From Streptomyces hygroscopicus (lineage in GTDB: Bacteria > Actinomycetota > Actinomycetes > Streptomycetales > Streptomycetaceae), in assembly GCF_026168105.1 (NCBI RefSeq), contig NZ_LBMW01000034.1, positions 23,901 to 87,900 of the forward strand: a stretch of DNA of 64,000 nt. Reading direction: 5' to 3'. This document shows, piece by piece, positions 1 through 7,807 of the stretch. The notes under the pieces were generated by a model. The model saw only the letters and a program-made list of their open reading frames with translations. It had not been told where the DNA came from and did no database searches. The stretch's first letter is position 1; the number at the start of each line of letters is the position of its first letter. The translations under genes were made by a program, and so were the position numbers.

Positions 1-377
1 TCCGCCACGAGGGCCTGCCCGCCCTGGAGAAGGCGCTCGGCAAGGGTGTCGTGGAAGCCCTCGCCCGCACGGCCCAGCTCTCCCGCGACGACGCCGACGC
101 ACTCGACGCCTGGGCCGGCCAGGCCGAGGCCGCCGTGCGGGACTCCTCCGGTCTCCTGGAATGCGCCAAGCTCTACGCCCTGCCTCCCGCCGTTCGGCGC
201 CGTGTCCTGCGCCGCGCCGCCATCGAGGCCGGTGCCCCGGCCGGTTCTCTCTTCGCCCGCCACATCGAGGAAGTCGACCGGCTGATCACCGGATGGCGCG
301 GCCAGGGAGCCATCAATCTCCCGGGCAAGGTCGTCGCCCAGCGGCAGGGTGGCAGACTGGTGATTCGGCAAGGCTGA
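1..377 (+). CDS. tilS: tRNA(Ile)-lysidine synthase, C-terminal part (5' end outside window)
   Basis: This is the 3' end of a gene that enters from the left; about 124 residues are visible in frame 3. TilS uses ATP and lysine to convert C34 of the CAU-anticodon tRNA(Ile) to lysidine, so that it reads AUA. The PP-loop ATPase half is not in the window. What is seen is the helical substrate-binding tail, with a typical Arg-rich segment (LPPAVRRRVLRRAAIEA) and a C-terminal strand ending in LPGKVVAQRQGGRLVIRQG. The identification rests on this tail and on the downstream neighbours hpt and ftsH, the usual actinobacterial order. Only the family and not the catalytic residues can be checked here. Confidence 0.85.
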   Translation, partial: RHEGLPALEKALGKGVVEALARTAQLSRDDADALDAWAGQAEAAVRDSSGLLECAKLYALPPAVRRRVLRRAAIEAGAPAGSLFARHIEEVDRLITGWRGQGAINLPGKVVAQRQGGRLVIRQG

Positions 378-393
378 GAACACGCTCCCGCGG

Positions 394-411
394 GGGGCGC
401 CCGGCCGCCCC
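394..411 (+). terminator. weak hairpin after tilS
   Basis: GGGGCG and CGCCCC pair around a 6-nt loop 17 bases after the tilS stop. There is no T-run. It may be a terminator or processing hairpin. A second hairpin (arms 499-506 and 510-517) lies in the hpt leader. Confidence 0.4.
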
Positions 412-608
412 TCCAGGGAGGGTCCGGTCAGCCGTGCGAGCGAGCCGAAGGGCCCGCCGCTGCCGACACAGGGAGAGTGCGCCCAAGCCGCGCGGGCAGC
501 AGCCGTCCTACGGCTGCGCCGCGCGGACATCCGGACACGGTCGGCCGCCGACGGCGGCACCGGCACCCCGGGGGCCAACGGGCGACAAGTGCGGGACGAC
601 CGAAAGTG

Positions 609-1169
609 ATGCGGGTGGACGCGAAAGACATGGGTGCCGACCTCCAGCAGGTGCTCATCACCAAGGAAGAGATCGACGCGAAGCTGGCCGAGCTGGCCGC
701 GAAGATCGACGCGGAGTACGCGGGCAAGGACCTGCTGCTCGTCGGCGTCCTCAAGGGCGCGGTGATGGTCATGGCCGACCTCGCCCGGGCGTTGTCCACC
801 CCCGTCACCATGGACTGGATGGCCGTGTCCTCCTACGGCGCGGGCACCCAGTCCTCCGGTGTCGTACGGATCCTCAAGGACCTCGACACCGACATCAAGG
901 GCAAGCACGTCCTCATCGTCGAGGACATCATCGACTCGGGCCTGACCCTGTCCTGGCTGATCTCCAACCTCGGCTCCCGCGAGCCCGCCTCCCTCAAGGT
1001 GTGCACGCTGCTGCGCAAGCCCGAGGCCGCCAAGGTCGCCATCGACGTCGAGTGGGTCGGATTCGACATCCCGAACGAGTTCGTCGTCGGCTACGGCCTC
1101 GACTATGCGGAGAAGTACCGCAACCTCCCGTTCGTCGGTACGCTCGCCCCTCACGTCTACGGCGGCTGA
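609..1169 (+). CDS. hpt: hypoxanthine phosphoribosyltransferase
   Basis: Purine salvage enzyme that joins hypoxanthine or guanine to PRPP in the cytoplasm. It is 186 aa, the normal family length. The PRPP-binding loop VLIVEDIIDSGLTL, with its acidic pair, lies near residues 98-111. The early VGVLKGA loop and the later VGFDIPNEFVVGYGLDY purine-site segment are both present. I chose ATG 609 (MRVDAKDMG) because similarity begins there. GTG 606 is adjacent and the frame stays open to 477, but the extra residues are low-complexity. A strong inverted repeat follows the stop, so ftsH probably has its own promoter. Confidence 0.95.
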   Translation: MRVDAKDMGADLQQVLITKEEIDAKLAELAAKIDAEYAGKDLLLVGVLKGAVMVMADLARALSTPVTMDWMAVSSYGAGTQSSGVVRILKDLDTDIKGKHVLIVEDIIDSGLTLSWLISNLGSREPASLKVCTLLRKPEAAKVAIDVEWVGFDIPNEFVVGYGLDYAEKYRNLPFVGTLAPHVYGG

Positions 1170-1175
1170 ACCCCC

Positions 1176-1209
1176 GGGTTCCGGCCGTCGGCGGCGGCGG
1201 CCGGAACCC
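1176..1209 (+). terminator. intrinsic terminator of hpt
   Basis: Perfect 11-bp stem GGGTTCCGGCC / GGCCGGAACCC with a 12-nt loop, six bases after the hpt stop. Confidence 0.75.
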
Positions 1210-1393
1210 CCAGGTCGTGGTTCTCGCAAGACGTCCGGGAACCCCAGCGGGTTCCGCGCCGTTGAAGCAGGCGTGGACGGTATTGCCGGAAGTCCCCTGC
1301 GGCTTCGGGTGACAATCCTGGGGTACCGTCAGAAGAACTGTCTTTATCAAACTCACTATGGCAGGAGGGACGGGGCGGCACCGCTCCGTATGG

Positions 1394-3418
1394 ATGGACG
1401 TGAAGCGATACTTCCGTGGGCCGGTCATGTGGATCGTGCTGGCCGTCCTTGCCGTGGTCGTGTTGATGCAGGTCGTCGGCTCTTCCGGCGGCTACAAGAC
1501 GGTGGACACCGGCCAGGTCGTCCAGGCGATCAATAACAACAAGGTCCAGTCGGCCAAACTGACCACCGGCGACGAACAGATCATCAAGGTCTCGCTCAAG
1601 GACGGCGAGAAGGTCGACGGCAGCTCCAAGATCCAGGCGAGCTACATCGACCAGCAGGGCGTGACCCTGGCCCAGACTCTGCAGGACAAGTTCCAGAACA
1701 AGCAGATCCCGGACGGCTACACGGTCTCGCCGTCCAAGCAGAACCCGTTCGTCGGGATTCTGCTCTCCCTGCTTCCCTTCGTCCTCATCGTGGTCGTCTT
1801 CCTGTTCCTGATGAACCAGATGCAGGGCGGCGGCTCCCGGGTCATGAACTTCGGGAAGTCCAAGGCCAAGCTCATCACCAAGGACACGCCGAAGACGACG
1901 TTCACGGACGTCGCGGGCGCGGACGAGGCGGTCGAGGAGCTCCAGGAGATCAAGGAGTTCCTCCAGGAGCCGGCCAAGTTCCAGGCCGTCGGCGCCAAGA
2001 TCCCCAAGGGCGTGCTCCTGTACGGGCCTCCCGGTACGGGCAAGACGCTGCTCGCGCGTGCCGTTGCCGGCGAGGCGGGCGTCCCCTTCTACTCGATCTC
2101 GGGTTCCGACTTCGTCGAGATGTTCGTCGGTGTCGGTGCCTCCCGGGTCCGTGACCTGTTCGAGCAGGCCAAGGCCAACGCGCCGGCGATCGTCTTCGTC
2201 GACGAGATCGACGCGGTCGGCCGTCACCGCGGCGCCGGTCTCGGCGGCGGTCACGACGAGCGCGAGCAGACCCTCAACCAGCTGCTCGTCGAGATGGACG
2301 GCTTCGACGTGAAGGGCGGCGTGATCCTCATCGCCGCCACGAACCGCCCCGACATCCTCGACCCCGCCCTCCTGCGCCCCGGCCGCTTCGACCGCCAGAT
2401 CGCGGTCGACCGCCCGGACATGCAGGGCCGTCTGGAGATCCTCAAGGTCCACCAGAAGGGCAAGCCGGTCGCTCCGGACGTCGATCTGTCGGCCGTCGCC
2501 CGCCGCACGCCCGGCTTCACGGGCGCGGACCTCTCGAACGTCCTCAACGAGGCGGCACTGCTCACGGCCCGCAGCGACCGCAAGCTGATCGACAACCAGA
2601 TGCTGGACGAGGCGATCGACCGCGTGGTCGCGGGCCCGCAGAAGCGGACCCGGATCATGTCGGACAAGGAGAAGAAGATCACCGCGTACCACGAGGGCGG
2701 CCACGCCCTGGTCGCGGCGGCCTCGCCGAACTCCGACCCGGTCCACAAGATCACGATCCTGTCCCGCGGCCGCGCGCTCGGCTACACGATGGTGCTTCCG
2801 GACGAGGACAAGTACTCCACGACCCGCAACGAGATGCTGGACCAGCTGGCCTACATGCTGGGCGGCCGAGCGGCCGAGGAGCTCGTCTTCCACGACCCGA
2901 CCACGGGTGCCGCGAACGACATCGAGAAGGCCACGTCCACGGCCCGCGCGATGGTCACTCAGTACGGCATGACCGAGCGCCTCGGCGCGATCAAGTTCGG
3001 CGGCGACAACACCGAGCCGTTCCTCGGACGTGAGATGGCGCACCAGCGCGACTACTCGGAAGAGGTCGCGGCGCTCGTCGACGAAGAGGTCAAGAAGCTC
3101 ATCGAGAACGCGCACAACGAGGCCTGGGAGATCCTGGTCGAGAACCGCGACGTCCTCGACAACCTGGTGCTCGCGCTGCTGGAGAAGGAGACGCTGGGCA
3201 AGGAGGAGATCGCCGAGATCTTCGCCCCCGTCGTCAAGCGTCCGCCGCGGCCCGCCTGGACCGGATCCTCCCGTCGTACGCCGTCAACCCGCCCGCCGGT
3301 GCTCTCCCCGAAGGAGCTCGCACTGACGAACGGGGCGAACGGCGCGACTCCGGCGATCGCCAACGCGACCGAGGCCGTTCCCACGGACGCGGTCCCGGAG
3401 GACCGCCGGGAGAGCTGA
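1394..3418 (+). CDS. ftsH: ATP-dependent zinc metalloprotease FtsH
   Basis: Membrane-bound AAA+ protease that extracts and degrades membrane and regulatory proteins. It is 674 aa from ATG 1394 (MDVKRYFRGP). There is one transmembrane helix near residues 10-30, an extracytoplasmic domain, and a second helix near 120-142 (NPFVGILLSLLPFVLIVVVF). The AAA module has Walker A GPPGTGKT, Walker B IVFVDEID and an SRH arginine pair. The protease zinc site is HEGGH. The tail is Pro/Ala rich. ATG 1358 would add 12 residues; it overlaps the only good ribosome site (AGGAGGG 1363-1369), which is about 25 nt from ATG 1394. The start is therefore uncertain, although conservation favours 1394. Confidence 0.95.
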   Translation: MDVKRYFRGPVMWIVLAVLAVVVLMQVVGSSGGYKTVDTGQVVQAINNNKVQSAKLTTGDEQIIKVSLKDGEKVDGSSKIQASYIDQQGVTLAQTLQDKFQNKQIPDGYTVSPSKQNPFVGILLSLLPFVLIVVVFLFLMNQMQGGGSRVMNFGKSKAKLITKDTPKTTFTDVAGADEAVEELQEIKEFLQEPAKFQAVGAKIPKGVLLYGPPGTGKTLLARAVAGEAGVPFYSISGSDFVEMFVGVGASRVRDLFEQAKANAPAIVFVDEIDAVGRHRGAGLGGGHDEREQTLNQLLVEMDGFDVKGGVILIAATNRPDILDPALLRPGRFDRQIAVDRPDMQGRLEILKVHQKGKPVAPDVDLSAVARRTPGFTGADLSNVLNEAALLTARSDRKLIDNQMLDEAIDRVVAGPQKRTRIMSDKEKKITAYHEGGHALVAAASPNSDPVHKITILSRGRALGYTMVLPDEDKYSTTRNEMLDQLAYMLGGRAAEELVFHDPTTGAANDIEKATSTARAMVTQYGMTERLGAIKFGGDNTEPFLGREMAHQRDYSEEVAALVDEEVKKLIENAHNEAWEILVENRDVLDNLVLALLEKETLGKEEIAEIFAPVVKRPPRPAWTGSSRRTPSTRPPVLSPKELALTNGANGATPAIANATEAVPTDAVPEDRRES

Positions 3419-3457
3419 GCCACCTGTCCCCAGGGCCTCACCAGGCCCGGAATTTCT

Positions 3458-3494
3458 GCCGCGCCCCCCAGGGTTCTAGCCTGGGGGGCGCGGC
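3458..3494 (+). terminator. intrinsic terminator of ftsH
   Basis: Perfect 15-bp stem GCCGCGCCCCCCAGG / CCTGGGGGGCGCGGC with a 7-nt loop, followed by GTTTCC. Confidence 0.85.
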
Positions 3495-3562
3495 GTTTCC
3501 GTAGAGCCGCACATCAGACGCGTGGTCCGTGCGCGTCACAGGCGCAGGAACGAGGCAGCAGG

Positions 3563-4168
3563 ATGACCGACCCGGTGACGCTTGACGGCGAGGGCACGAT
3601 CGGCGAGTTCGATGAGAAGCGCGCGGAGAACGCCGTACGGGAATTGCTCATCGCTGTCGGGGAGGACCCGGACCGAGAGGGGTTGCGCGAGACACCGGGG
3701 AGGGTGGCTCGGGCGTACCGGGAGATATTCGCGGGTCTGTGGCAGCAGCCCGAGGACGTCCTGACGACGACGTTCGACCTCGGTCATGACGAGATGGTGC
3801 TCGTGAAGGACATCGAGGTGTTCTCGACTTGTGAGCACCACCTCGTGCCGTTCCGGGGCGTCGCGCACGTCGGCTACATTCCGTCCACCAGCGGCAAGAT
3901 CACAGGTCTGTCGAAGCTGGCCCGGCTGGTGGATGTCTTCGCGCGCCGCCCGCAGGTGCAGGAGCGGCTGACCACGCAGATCGCCGACTCGCTGATGGAG
4001 ATACTCGAGCCGCGCGGTGTGATCGTGGTGGTCGAGTGCGAGCACATGTGCATGTCGATGCGCGGCATCCGCAAGCCCGGCGCGAAGACCATCACCTCGG
4101 CGGTGCGCGGTCAGCTGCGGGAGGCGGCCACCCGCAACGAGGCGATGAGCCTCATCATGGCCCACTGA
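3563..4168 (+). CDS. folE: GTP cyclohydrolase I
   Basis: First enzyme of tetrahydrofolate synthesis: GTP to 7,8-dihydroneopterin triphosphate. It is 201 aa and full length. The zinc-binding CEHH (in FSTCEHHLVPF) and the second cysteine in VVVECEHMCMSMRG are present, as are the conserved GKITGLSKLAR and the C-terminal LREAATRNEAMSLI. AGGCAGCAGG lies upstream of ATG 3563. It faces the remaining fol genes (folK, folB, folP), which are on the opposite strand and end 25 bp away, so the folate genes form a convergent cluster. Confidence 0.97.
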   Translation: MTDPVTLDGEGTIGEFDEKRAENAVRELLIAVGEDPDREGLRETPGRVARAYREIFAGLWQQPEDVLTTTFDLGHDEMVLVKDIEVFSTCEHHLVPFRGVAHVGYIPSTSGKITGLSKLARLVDVFARRPQVQERLTTQIADSLMEILEPRGVIVVVECEHMCMSMRGIRKPGAKTITSAVRGQLREAATRNEAMSLIMAH

Positions 4169-4192
4169 CTCCCGTACGTACCCCGCCGGGTC

Positions 4193-4678
4193 CTAGGAGA
4201 CAGGCGCCGTGCCGTCGTTCTGGTCGTCGTCCTCCGGGAGTTTGCAGACCCGTTCCAGGAAGAAGGCCGTCGCTATGACGGCGATGCCTGCCAGGACCGA
4301 GAACCCGGCGTAGATGGCCTGGTCACGGTGGGACGGGATGTCCAAGGACTCCAGGAGGAAGACCCCCGTCCCGCCGTACATACCGGCGACGAGGGCCGCG
4401 ACCAGGGCGCTTGCCTGGCCGAAGACGACCGCGCGGGCCGCCATCAGCGGGTCGACGCCCTTGGCGCCGGGGCGGCGCTCCCGCTGGGCCTTGAGGCGGG
4501 CGCGGAGGGAGAAAGCCGTGGCCAGCAGGACCACGGCGATCAGGGCGAGGACGATGGGTGCGGCCAGGGGGACCCGGGGCAGTGTGCCCACCGAGTTCCA
4601 CAGGCGGGCGCCCGCCCAGGACAGCAATCCGGCCACCACGAACACAGCTGCCAGCGTCCTGATGCGCAGCTCTCTCAC
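4193..4678 (-). CDS. DUF3180 family four-helix membrane protein
   Basis: A 161-residue protein with four hydrophobic segments (about residues 8-27, 35-58, 75-105 and 115-138) and an acidic C-terminal tail. It matches the actinobacterial DUF3180 family that regularly sits last in the fol gene cluster. Its function is unknown; the position suggests co-expression with folate synthesis, but nothing in the sequence shows a catalytic role. GTG start at 4678; the gap to folK is 79 bp. Confidence 0.85.
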   Translation of the reverse strand: MRELRIRTLAAVFVVAGLLSWAGARLWNSVGTLPRVPLAAPIVLALIAVVLLATAFSLRARLKAQRERRPGAKGVDPLMAARAVVFGQASALVAALVAGMYGGTGVFLLESLDIPSHRDQAIYAGFSVLAGIAVIATAFFLERVCKLPEDDDQNDGTAPVS

Positions 4679-4757
4679 GATGTCCCTTCGTCAGCCCGAC
4701 GGGTCGCCGGTACGCGGTCGTGGACCGGGAGATCCCCGGCCCGGTAGACCTTAACGA

Positions 4758-5369
4758 CTACTCGGGCAGCCGGAGTTCCAGGTCGGCGCGGGGCGTGACC
4801 CCCTCCCGGGTGATCATGGCGAGCAGGTCCGCCACCGGGCCGCGGCCGGGGAGCTGGGCCCCCGGGTCCAGGTCGTACCACGGGGCGAGGACGAAGGCCC
4901 GCTCATGCGCGCGCGGGTGGGGGAGCGTCAGCACCGGGTCGTCGGAGACGAGGTCCGCGTATGTGACGATGTCCACATCGAGGGTGCGTGCGCCCCACTG
5001 CTCGTCCCGTACCCGGTGGAAGGCCTCCTCCACGGCGTGTGCCCGCTCCAGGAGGGAGGAGGGGGGCAGGGTCGTCTTCACGACGACCACCGCGTTGAAA
5101 TACGCCGGCTGGCTGCCCGGCGCCACGCCCCACGGCTCCGTCTCGTACACCGGCGAGACCGCCTTGACGCGGACGCCCGGAGTGTCCTCGAGGGCGTCGA
5201 TCGCGCCCTGGAGCGTCTCCAGGCGGTTGCCCAGGTTCGACCCCAGGGAGATCACGGCGCGCTTGGGGTTCTGCAGCGTGGTGTCTGCGGCGTCCACGCG
5301 CTCCACCACGGAGGCGGGCACCGGCTGCACGGTCGGGTCGCTCTGACCCCCGGGGAGGAAGGCGCTCAT
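4758..5369 (-). CDS. folK: 2-amino-4-hydroxy-6-hydroxymethyldihydropteridine pyrophosphokinase
   Basis: Transfers pyrophosphate from ATP to hydroxymethyl-dihydropterin in folate synthesis. It is 203 aa. It has the opening AVISLGSNLGNR, SPVYETEPWG, FNAVVVVKT, and the ATP/Mg motif RTLDVDIV followed by LPHPRAHERAFVLAP. About 36 extra N-terminal residues precede the catalytic core, which is common in Streptomyces. Its start codon overlaps the folB stop as ATGA (5366-5369), so translation is probably coupled. The gene follows folB in the same transcript. Confidence 0.96.
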   Translation of the reverse strand: MSAFLPGGQSDPTVQPVPASVVERVDAADTTLQNPKRAVISLGSNLGNRLETLQGAIDALEDTPGVRVKAVSPVYETEPWGVAPGSQPAYFNAVVVVKTTLPPSSLLERAHAVEEAFHRVRDEQWGARTLDVDIVTYADLVSDDPVLTLPHPRAHERAFVLAPWYDLDPGAQLPGRGPVADLLAMITREGVTPRADLELRLPE

Positions 5370-5725
5370 ACTCGGCTCCGTGTGATGGTGACGGTCACGT
5401 CGTCGAAGGGGACCGTGATCGGCGCGTCCGGTTTGTGGACGCAGACCTCGACCTCCAGGACCGGGGCGTGCTTGAGACAGGACAGGGCGATGCGTTCCGC
5501 GAGCGTCTCGATGAGGTCGACGGGCTCTCCTTCGACCAGGGAGACGACTTCCTCCGCCACGACGCCGTAGTGCACGGTCTTGGACAGGTCGTCGTCGGCC
5601 GCGGCCGGTCGGATGTCCAGGCCCAGGACGAGGTCCACGATGAAGGTCTGACCCTCCTCGCGTTCCTTGGGGAACACACCGTGGTGCCCGCGGGCCTTCA
5701 GGCCGCGCAGCGCGACACGATCCAC
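5366..5725 (-). CDS. folB: dihydroneopterin aldolase
   Basis: Cleaves 7,8-dihydroneopterin to hydroxymethyl-dihydropterin and glycolaldehyde. It is 119 aa from GTG 5725. GCAGGAG lies 6-12 nt upstream, whereas the frame upstream to 5830 has no such site and carries no family similarity. The active-site start ALRGLKARGHHGVFPKEREE, the YGVVAEEV segment, and the C-terminal lysine region HKPDAPI are present. The end overlaps folK by 4 bases. The upstream 329 bp hold the tandem repeats described separately. Confidence 0.95.
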   Translation of the reverse strand: MDRVALRGLKARGHHGVFPKEREEGQTFIVDLVLGLDIRPAAADDDLSKTVHYGVVAEEVVSLVEGEPVDLIETLAERIALSCLKHAPVLEVEVCVHKPDAPITVPFDDVTVTITRSRV

Positions 5726-6054
5726 GCGAATCACTCCTGCAATCGTCGGTAGCGGCAGGTACTCACCGGGTGCGGTAGGTACACCGGCCTCGAACGAATT
5801 TACCTGCGGGCACTGACATAGCTCACTCACGAGGGCGTGCGCCGGTGTGACGGTCAGGAGCGTTCATCGGGCGTTTCCCCTGGGGAACACGGCGGCTCAC
5901 GGGTTGGTAGCCGCTCGTACCCAGGAGTAGGTGATTCCAACCACTATGAGCCCGCCTACCCAGCGGGTGACGAAGCCCACCCCCCTCAGGAGGGGGAATC
6001 TTCCTCCCTCAGGAGGCGGGATCTTCCTCCCTCAGGACGCGGGATCTTCGTTCC
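5726..6054. other. 329-bp gap between folB and the NTF2-like gene
   Basis: No credible gene was found. The left part probably carries a folB promoter on the minus strand. The right part (5982-6066) is a 23-bp tandem repeat array. The open frames across it are artefacts of GC bias. Confidence 0.7.
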
Positions 6055-6066
6055 TCAGGAAGGGGA
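5982..6066. repeat. 23-bp tandem repeats spanning the stop codon of the NTF2-like gene
   Basis: CTCAGG recurs at 5985, 6008, 6031 and 6054, exactly 23 bp apart, within units close to CCCTCAGGAGGCGGGATCTT. The rightmost unit contains the TGA stop (minus strand, 6055-6057) of the NTF2-like gene. The other units continue into the intergenic region. There are no unique spacers, so it is not CRISPR. Confidence 0.9.
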
Positions 6067-6558
6067 GTCGTCGTCCTCTTCGTCGCCGGATTCGGTCAGG
6101 ACCGGCGAGGCGTGGTGCGACCAGAGCTTCCAGCCGTCCGGGGTGCGGCGGAACACGTTCGTGGCGACGACCAGCTGGCCGACGAGGGGGCCCAGCTCGT
6201 CGCTGTCCTCGGGGGCCGGGCCCCCGCTGAGGATGTTCTCGGTGCAGGTCACCAGGGCCGTGTCGCCGGTCACGGAGACATGGACGTCCGTGAGGAAGAA
6301 CTGGATGTAGTCGGTGTTCGCCATGATCAGGGCGTACGACCTCAGGACCTCGCCGCGACCGGTGAGAACGGGCCAGCCGGGATGGACGCAGGAGATCACA
6401 CCCGCGTCGGCGGGGTCGTGGTACTCCTCGTCCATGCCGAGGTCGGAGGGCGTCAGCCAGAGCGAGGTCAGCTCCTCGAAGTCGCCCCGCTCCATCGCCT
6501 CGTAGAAGGCGGTGTTGGCCTGTTCGACCTGTTCGACATCGGTGTGGGCGGTGCTCAC
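6055..6558 (-). CDS. NTF2-like (SnoaL-type) protein coupled to folP
   Basis: A 167-residue cytoplasmic protein with the NTF2-like pattern: N-terminal helix EQANTAFYEAMERGDFEELTSLW, GVISCVHPGWPVLTGRGEVL, then strands ending in NVFRRTPDGWKLWSHHASP. The last residues are acidic (ESGDEEDDDSP). The GTG start at 6558 overlaps the folP stop as GTGA, so it is likely translated with folP. Members bind small molecules or act as isomerases. The coupling suggests a folate-linked role, but no substrate can be named. Its stop codon lies in a tandem repeat. Confidence 0.88.
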   Translation of the reverse strand: MSTAHTDVEQVEQANTAFYEAMERGDFEELTSLWLTPSDLGMDEEYHDPADAGVISCVHPGWPVLTGRGEVLRSYALIMANTDYIQFFLTDVHVSVTGDTALVTCTENILSGGPAPEDSDELGPLVGQLVVATNVFRRTPDGWKLWSHHASPVLTESGDEEDDDSPS

Positions 6559-7505
6559 CGGGCTCCTTCGCGGGCTGCGGTGCCGGGGCCCGTGCCGGTG
6601 GCGGGGGTGCCTTCGGGGGAGTCGGCGCCCGGTGTGTGACCCGTCTCACTCGCCTTCTCGACGGCGCGTGCGACACGCACGGCATCCGCTGTCGCGCGCA
6701 CCTCGTGCACACGGACCGCCCATGCGCCGGCGTGGGCGACGAGTGCTGAGACGGCGGCGGTGGCGGCGTCGCGCTCGCGCGCGGGGGGCGGGGCGCCCTC
6801 CGGACCGGCCAGGACCCGGCCCAGGAACCGTTTGCGGGAGGCCGCCACCAGCAGGGGGTGGCCCAGGCGGCGCAGGCGGTCGAGGTGGGCGAGCAGGGCG
6901 AGGTCGTGCTCGGCCTCCTTGGAGAAGCCGAGGCCGGGGTCGACGATGATCCGCTCGGGGGCGATGCCGCCCTCCAGAACGGCCTCCACGCGCGCGTGCA
7001 GTTCGTCGAGGACTTCGGTGACGACGTCCTCGTACGCGCCCTTGACGTTGCCGCCCTGCAGGAAGCCGCGCCAGTGCATGACCACGAAGGGGGCGCCGGC
7101 GGCCGCGACGACGGGGATCATCCGGGGGTCGGCGAGGCCGCCGCTGACGTCGTTGACGAGGGAGGCGCCGGCGGCGAGGGCCCGCTCGGCGACGGAGGCT
7201 CGCATGGTGTCGACGGAGATCGTGACGCCCTCGGAGGCGAGGCCGCGGACGACGGGAATGACCCGCCTCAGTTCCTCGGCCTCGTCGACGCGGGTGGCGC
7301 CGGGGCGGGTGGACTCACCGCCGACGTCGACGAGGTCGGCACCCTCGGTGACCAGGTCGAGGCCGTGCTTGACGGCGGCGGTCGTGTCGAACCATCGGCC
7401 GCCGTCGGAGAAGGAGTCGGGGGTCACGTTGACGACCCCCATGACCGCGCAGCGGTCCCATGTCGGAAGGCCTGCCACGTGGCCGCGCCCCGTCTTCGTG
7501 CTCAT
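6555..7505 (-). CDS. folP: dihydropteroate synthase
   Basis: Condenses hydroxymethyl-dihydropterin pyrophosphate with p-aminobenzoate; the target of sulfonamides. It is 316 aa from ATG 7505. Signatures are GVVNVTPDSFSDGG, VDVGGESTRPGA, NDVSGG, and the late DPGLGFSKEAEHDLALL and ASRKRFLG. The upstream in-frame extension to 7622 is Pro/Gly noise and lacks similarity. It begins the run folP, NTF2-like, folB, folK, DUF3180 on the minus strand. The C-terminal 25 residues are a Gly/Thr/Ala tail. Confidence 0.96.
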   Translation of the reverse strand: MSTKTGRGHVAGLPTWDRCAVMGVVNVTPDSFSDGGRWFDTTAAVKHGLDLVTEGADLVDVGGESTRPGATRVDEAEELRRVIPVVRGLASEGVTISVDTMRASVAERALAAGASLVNDVSGGLADPRMIPVVAAAGAPFVVMHWRGFLQGGNVKGAYEDVVTEVLDELHARVEAVLEGGIAPERIIVDPGLGFSKEAEHDLALLAHLDRLRRLGHPLLVAASRKRFLGRVLAGPEGAPPPARERDAATAAVSALVAHAGAWAVRVHEVRATADAVRVARAVEKASETGHTPGADSPEGTPATGTGPGTAAREGAR

Positions 7506-7807
7506 ACGTTCAGCGTAGGCCCCGGGTGCCCCCACGTTCGGCTCCTGGGTGGGCTCAGCGCCATCGCGATGCGGGGGAGGAAGGATGGGGCGGCCGGAGG
7601 GTGTGGCCGGGTGGGGCGGCATGGCCGGATGGGCCGGGGGGTGCGGCGGGAGGCCTCTGCGGGGGCTCCAGGGGGCCGCAGGGACCGGATCCCACGGGCC
7701 CCGGGGAAACCCGCACCTTGGCTTCCTCGCGGGGGCCAGGGTGGGGCCTGAGCGAGGACCGCGGGGTGGGGCGGGGCTCGCTCAGGCCCGGTCTTGGGGC
7801 GCCGGGG
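7506..7807. other. 302-bp G-rich gap upstream of folP
   Basis: A G-rich tract on the + strand (many GGGTGGGG and GGCCGG runs) with one long inverted repeat near its right end. It must hold the folP promoter on the minus strand, but I cannot place the boxes with confidence. The open frames here look non-coding. Confidence 0.6.
7744..7789 (-). terminator. terminator of the lysyltransferase gene
   Basis: Perfect 13-bp stem GGGCCTGAGCGAG / CTCGCTCAGGCCC with a 20-nt loop, 18 bp beyond the stop of the MprF-like gene. Confidence 0.7.

Noticed and set aside
477..608. Longer hpt reading frame starting at 477
   Set aside because: The extra residues are Arg/Pro-rich noise containing a hairpin; family similarity starts at 609.
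5982..6066. CRISPR array
   Set aside because: Units are contiguous with no unique spacers and no cas genes are present.
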